DNA of 18,352 nt, taken from assembly GCA_007122505.1 (NCBI GenBank), contig SKTQ01000229.1, positions 1-18,352 of the forward strand, read 5' to 3'. The notes under the pieces were generated by a model, which did no database searches, was not told the DNA's origin, and was given only the letters and a program-made list of their open reading frames with translations. This document shows positions 15,900 to 18,352 of the stretch, one piece after another (position 1 is the stretch's first letter; each line of letters opens with the position of its first letter). The position numbers and the translations under genes are program-made. The stretch comes from Bacteroidales bacterium. Its GTDB lineage: Bacteria > Bacteroidota > Bacteroidia > Bacteroidales > UBA7960.

Positions 15900-16298
15900 T
15901 CAAAGATTTCTTTTGAAGTTTTTTGTCCGGCTGTTTTGGATTTTATTTTTTATCCATAATCCCAGGGAAACAATGAGGGCAAAAAGCCATCCTGCCAATG
16001 TGATTACATCGGCTGTCCGGGCGGATATATTGATTCCCAGGATGCGATCAAGTATATACTGTACGTAGGATACAGGCAGGCCGGTTTTTCCCAGCTCTTT
16101 GAGAACCATCCAGTGCCAGTCGGTGAGCGGGCAGTAGCCTATTCCGTAAAAAATTCCCAAAAGAAACCAGGATGCACCGGTTAACAATACCACGATTAGA
16201 TGGGCAGCCCGGAGTTTTGGGATGAGCCACCCGCTTAAAATAAAGATAATGAGCAAGGAGTGGAGAACCACGAAGAATATATCCAGAAAATACAGCAT
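15900..16298 (-). CDS. DUF2784 family small membrane protein
   Basis: 132 residues with four likely transmembrane segments (about 5-24, 33-53, 78-95 weakly, 97-115) and a basic C-terminal tail. The central motif GIGYCPLTDWHWMVLKELG is the hallmark of the uncharacterised DUF2784 family; the conserved Cys-Pro-Leu-Thr-Asp-Trp-x-Trp core is fully present. The function is unknown. It begins 31 bases after the lepB stop on the same strand and is probably co-transcribed with it and dapB. Confidence 0.88.
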   Translation of the reverse strand: MLYFLDIFFVVLHSLLIIFILSGWLIPKLRAAHLIVVLLTGASWFLLGIFYGIGYCPLTDWHWMVLKELGKTGLPVSYVQYILDRILGINISARTADVITLAGWLFALIVSLGLWIKNKIQNSRTKNFKRNL

Positions 16299-16329
16299 AT
16301 AAGTCGTTAAACCTATTGACAGAATTCAT

Positions 16330-17823
16330 TTATCGGATTACCCTGAGGCTTTTATCAAAGCGGATGTTAGCCGGGAATCCCCTTTCGGGGGAAAGGGAAA
16401 GCCAGACAAACATTGCCCTTCCCACAATATGATCTTCCGGGACGAAGCCCCAGAATCTTGAATCGGCCGAATTGTGCCGGTTGTCCCCTACCATCCAGTA
16501 GTAATCCATTTCAAACGTATATGTTGAACGCTCTTCTCCATTGATCAATATCCTGTCTCCATCAATGATTAAATCATTTCCTTCATAGACATTGATGATC
16601 CGTTCATAGAGTGCAATGTTTTCTTTGTTAATTTCCACTGTTGCACCTTTTTTGGGGATATAAAGGGGCCCGAAATTGTCTTCGTTCCAGGCGAAAGCGG
16701 GATCATGCGGAAAAATGTGGCGTTCACCTCTCCCTATTTCGCGCACAATTCTTTCCAGGCTGGTTACGTAATCCAGTTTGCCGATTTCAGCAGCAGCATC
16801 GGGCGTCAGGGTAAGGGTATAATGATTCGGCCCCATTTGTCTCCATTCGGTGATGTTGTATCTGTTTAGCATACGTTGCGAGACCGGTCTTCCGTCGGTT
16901 TGCAACCGGTAATTGTGCTGTACATTTTCCGGATCGGGGAGGGGGCCTCCATTGATAAATATGGCACCGTTGCGCATTTCGAAAGTATCGCCCGGTATGG
17001 CGACGCAGCGCTTGATGTAGTTTTCTCGCTTGTCAACCGGTCTGCTGATCACATCATAATGTTGCCAAACGGTTTCTCTTCCCAACTCCTGAACCAGCCT
17101 GTAATAACTAATGTGCTGGTCCTGCAGGGCAACCGTATCCCCCTCCGGATAATGAAATACCACAACATGGTTGTTGTCGATGCTTCGCAAGCCGGGAAAC
17201 CTGTAGTGAGGCAGGCTGATCCATTCGAGATAGGCACGGGTATGCTCCGTAAGTGGCAGGGTATGATGGGCAAATGGAAAGGCAATGGGGGTTCTTGGAA
17301 CTTTAGGACCGTAACTGATCTTGCTGACAAAAAGGTAATCACCCACCAGCAATGATTTTTCCATTGAGGAGGTAGGTATTGTGTAGGCTTCCAGCATGAA
17401 TGTCCTGATGAATGTGGCGGCGATAATAGCAAAAATGATGGCGTCGGCCCATTCGCGGAGCCCGGATTTTTTGATTACCGGCAGCTTGGATGGATGCGTG
17501 TAGTTCTCTCTCTTTGAAAAACCAAGCAGAGGGAGAAATACGAACGGAAAAAGTACGCCCAGTGCTTGTTCTCCAAGGCCATCCCGCCGGAAACACTTCA
17601 ACGTTTCCACCACCATGAGCAATACGGTAAATACATTAATAAAAGGTATCAGGATAAACAGGAACCACCATAATGGTTTATTGATGACCTTTAACCAGAT
17701 ATAAAAATTATACAGTGGGATCAATGCTTCCCATCCCCGGTATCCGGCCTTCATAAAGATTTTGTATAATCCGGCAATGGAAGCTAGGAAAAAAAGGATG
17801 GTAAGGATCATATACATACTCAT
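16330..17823 (-). CDS. lepB: Signal peptidase I
   Basis: Removes signal peptides from exported proteins at the outer face of the inner membrane, using a Ser/Lys dyad. 497 residues, much longer than the 324 of E. coli LepB. The N-terminal 105 residues are hydrophobic (segments near 3-20, 50-72 and 86-101) and resemble the DUF5684 region found before Bacteroidota peptidases. A membrane helix follows (about 125-145), then the catalytic Ser153 in PTSSMEKSL, the Lys271 general base in NYIKRCVAIPGD, and the box-E motif GDNRHNSADSR (446-456). About 130 residues lie between the Lys box and box E beyond the E. coli spacing. The ATG at 17823 is 12 bases after the dapB stop, indicating an operon; Met3 or Met5 could also serve as starts. 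Confidence 0.96.
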   Translation of the reverse strand: MSMYMILTILFFLASIAGLYKIFMKAGYRGWEALIPLYNFYIWLKVINKPLWWFLFILIPFINVFTVLLMVVETLKCFRRDGLGEQALGVLFPFVFLPLLGFSKRENYTHPSKLPVIKKSGLREWADAIIFAIIAATFIRTFMLEAYTIPTSSMEKSLLVGDYLFVSKISYGPKVPRTPIAFPFAHHTLPLTEHTRAYLEWISLPHYRFPGLRSIDNNHVVVFHYPEGDTVALQDQHISYYRLVQELGRETVWQHYDVISRPVDKRENYIKRCVAIPGDTFEMRNGAIFINGGPLPDPENVQHNYRLQTDGRPVSQRMLNRYNITEWRQMGPNHYTLTLTPDAAAEIGKLDYVTSLERIVREIGRGERHIFPHDPAFAWNEDNFGPLYIPKKGATVEINKENIALYERIINVYEGNDLIIDGDRILINGEERSTYTFEMDYYWMVGDNRHNSADSRFWGFVPEDHIVGRAMFVWLSLSPERGFPANIRFDKSLRVIR

Positions 17824-17835
17824 TTTCTTGCTTTT

Positions 17836-18352
17836 TTATATGTTTAACATATCTTTCATGGTGAAAACCCCCTGTTTGTTGTACACCCATTCGGCAGCGA
17901 GCATGGCGCCTTCGGCAAACCCTGACCTGTCGTGTGAGCTGTGTTTGATTTCAATGGTATCGATCTTCGACTCGTACAAGACCACGTGGGTTCCTGTTAC
18001 ATCATCCAGGCGATATGACTTAACGGGTAAAAGGTCTTCTTGCCCGGTATAATCGTCGGCGTTGATCCATTTGGTCAGGTTATCTCTTCCTGCAATAATA
18101 TCGTTTGCCAGGGCGATGGCTGTGCCGCTGGGGGCATCCAGTTTTTGGGAGTGGTGGCTTTCGACGATCCGTGGGCTATATCCTTTCATTTCTGCCAGCA
18201 TGGTACCAAGCTGCCGGTTCAGTTCGAAGAAGATGTTTACACCGATACTGAAATTTGCGGCGTGGAAAAGGCAGCGACTATTTTCCTCACAGCTTTTGAC
18301 GATGGCCGGCAGATCGTTGTACCATCCCGTGGTGCCTGTAATGACCGGGATA
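17836..18352 (-). CDS. dapB: 4-hydroxy-tetrahydrodipicolinate reductase, N-terminus beyond window edge
   Basis: Reduces the dihydrodipicolinate-level intermediate with NAD(P)H in the lysine/diaminopimelate pathway; cytosolic tetramer. The frame is open to the right edge, so only about 172 C-terminal residues are visible and the nucleotide-binding GxxGxxG loop lies outside. Diagnostic motifs are seen: TGTTGWY (about 18320-18340), ANFSIGVN, and the active-site stretch ESHHSQKLDAPSGTA with the catalytic His pair near 18151-18156 and Lys near 18142-18144. The C-terminal DRSGFAEGAMLAAEW helix is also present. The Met at 18201 is internal, not the start. It is the upstream gene of dapB-lepB-DUF2784. 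Confidence 0.96.
   Translation of the reverse strand, partial: IPVITGTTGWYNDLPAIVKSCEENSRCLFHAANFSIGVNIFFELNRQLGTMLAEMKGYSPRIVESHHSQKLDAPSGTAIALANDIIAGRDNLTKWINADDYTGQEDLLPVKSYRLDDVTGTHVVLYESKIDTIEIKHSSHDRSGFAEGAMLAAEWVYNKQGVFTMKDMLNI

Overview
The window reads as ordinary chromosomal DNA from a member of the Bacteroidota, most likely a Bacteroidales-type organism. The evidence is the gene families and the signals around them. There is a long signal peptidase I with an extra hydrophobic N-terminus, a LysM protein fused to a type-1 periplasmic-binding fold, a LolA-like gene directly behind ftsK, a fold-III arginine decarboxylase of about 465 residues, and Shine-Dalgarno-poor starts. Three exact TAnnTTTG (-7 type) promoter elements precede guaA, ftsK and the decarboxylase gene. 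No phage, insertion sequence, CRISPR, tRNA or rRNA was seen. The assignment comes from recall of families, not from a search.

Layout from left to right. Positions 1-5730 (minus strand) hold a tripartite RND efflux operon, transcribed in the order TolC-like outer-membrane channel, lipoprotein adaptor, RND permease; the permease runs off the left edge. A YggS-type PLP homeostasis gene lies at 5870-6541 (minus), separated by a short divergent region from guaA (6764-8293, plus). An unusual 548-base non-coding stretch follows, with a seven-base tandem repeat tract and a large CGCAAAG inverted-repeat hairpin. Then comes the LysM/periplasmic-binding protein (8842-10980, plus), which converges with only 5 bases to spare on lolA-like and ftsK (10986-14210, minus). 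Beyond them are arginine decarboxylase (14259-15656, minus), a 243-base leader/intergenic region with a perfect 12-bp inverted repeat, and a DUF2784-lepB-dapB cluster (15900-18352, minus), with dapB cut by the right edge.

Most genes serve the cell envelope or central metabolism: drug/solute efflux, lipoprotein trafficking (LolA), protein export (LepB), chromosome segregation (FtsK), lysine/peptidoglycan precursor synthesis (DapB), purine synthesis (GuaA) and polyamine synthesis (arginine decarboxylase). I do not see a convincing new multi-gene system. The items most worth following are non-coding: the hairpin in the probable leader of the decarboxylase, the near-leaderless guaA promoter, and the two repeat structures after guaA. 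Two protein-level oddities are also worth a look: extra hydrophobic segments and altered proton-relay residues in the RND permease, and the LysM/binding-protein fusion.
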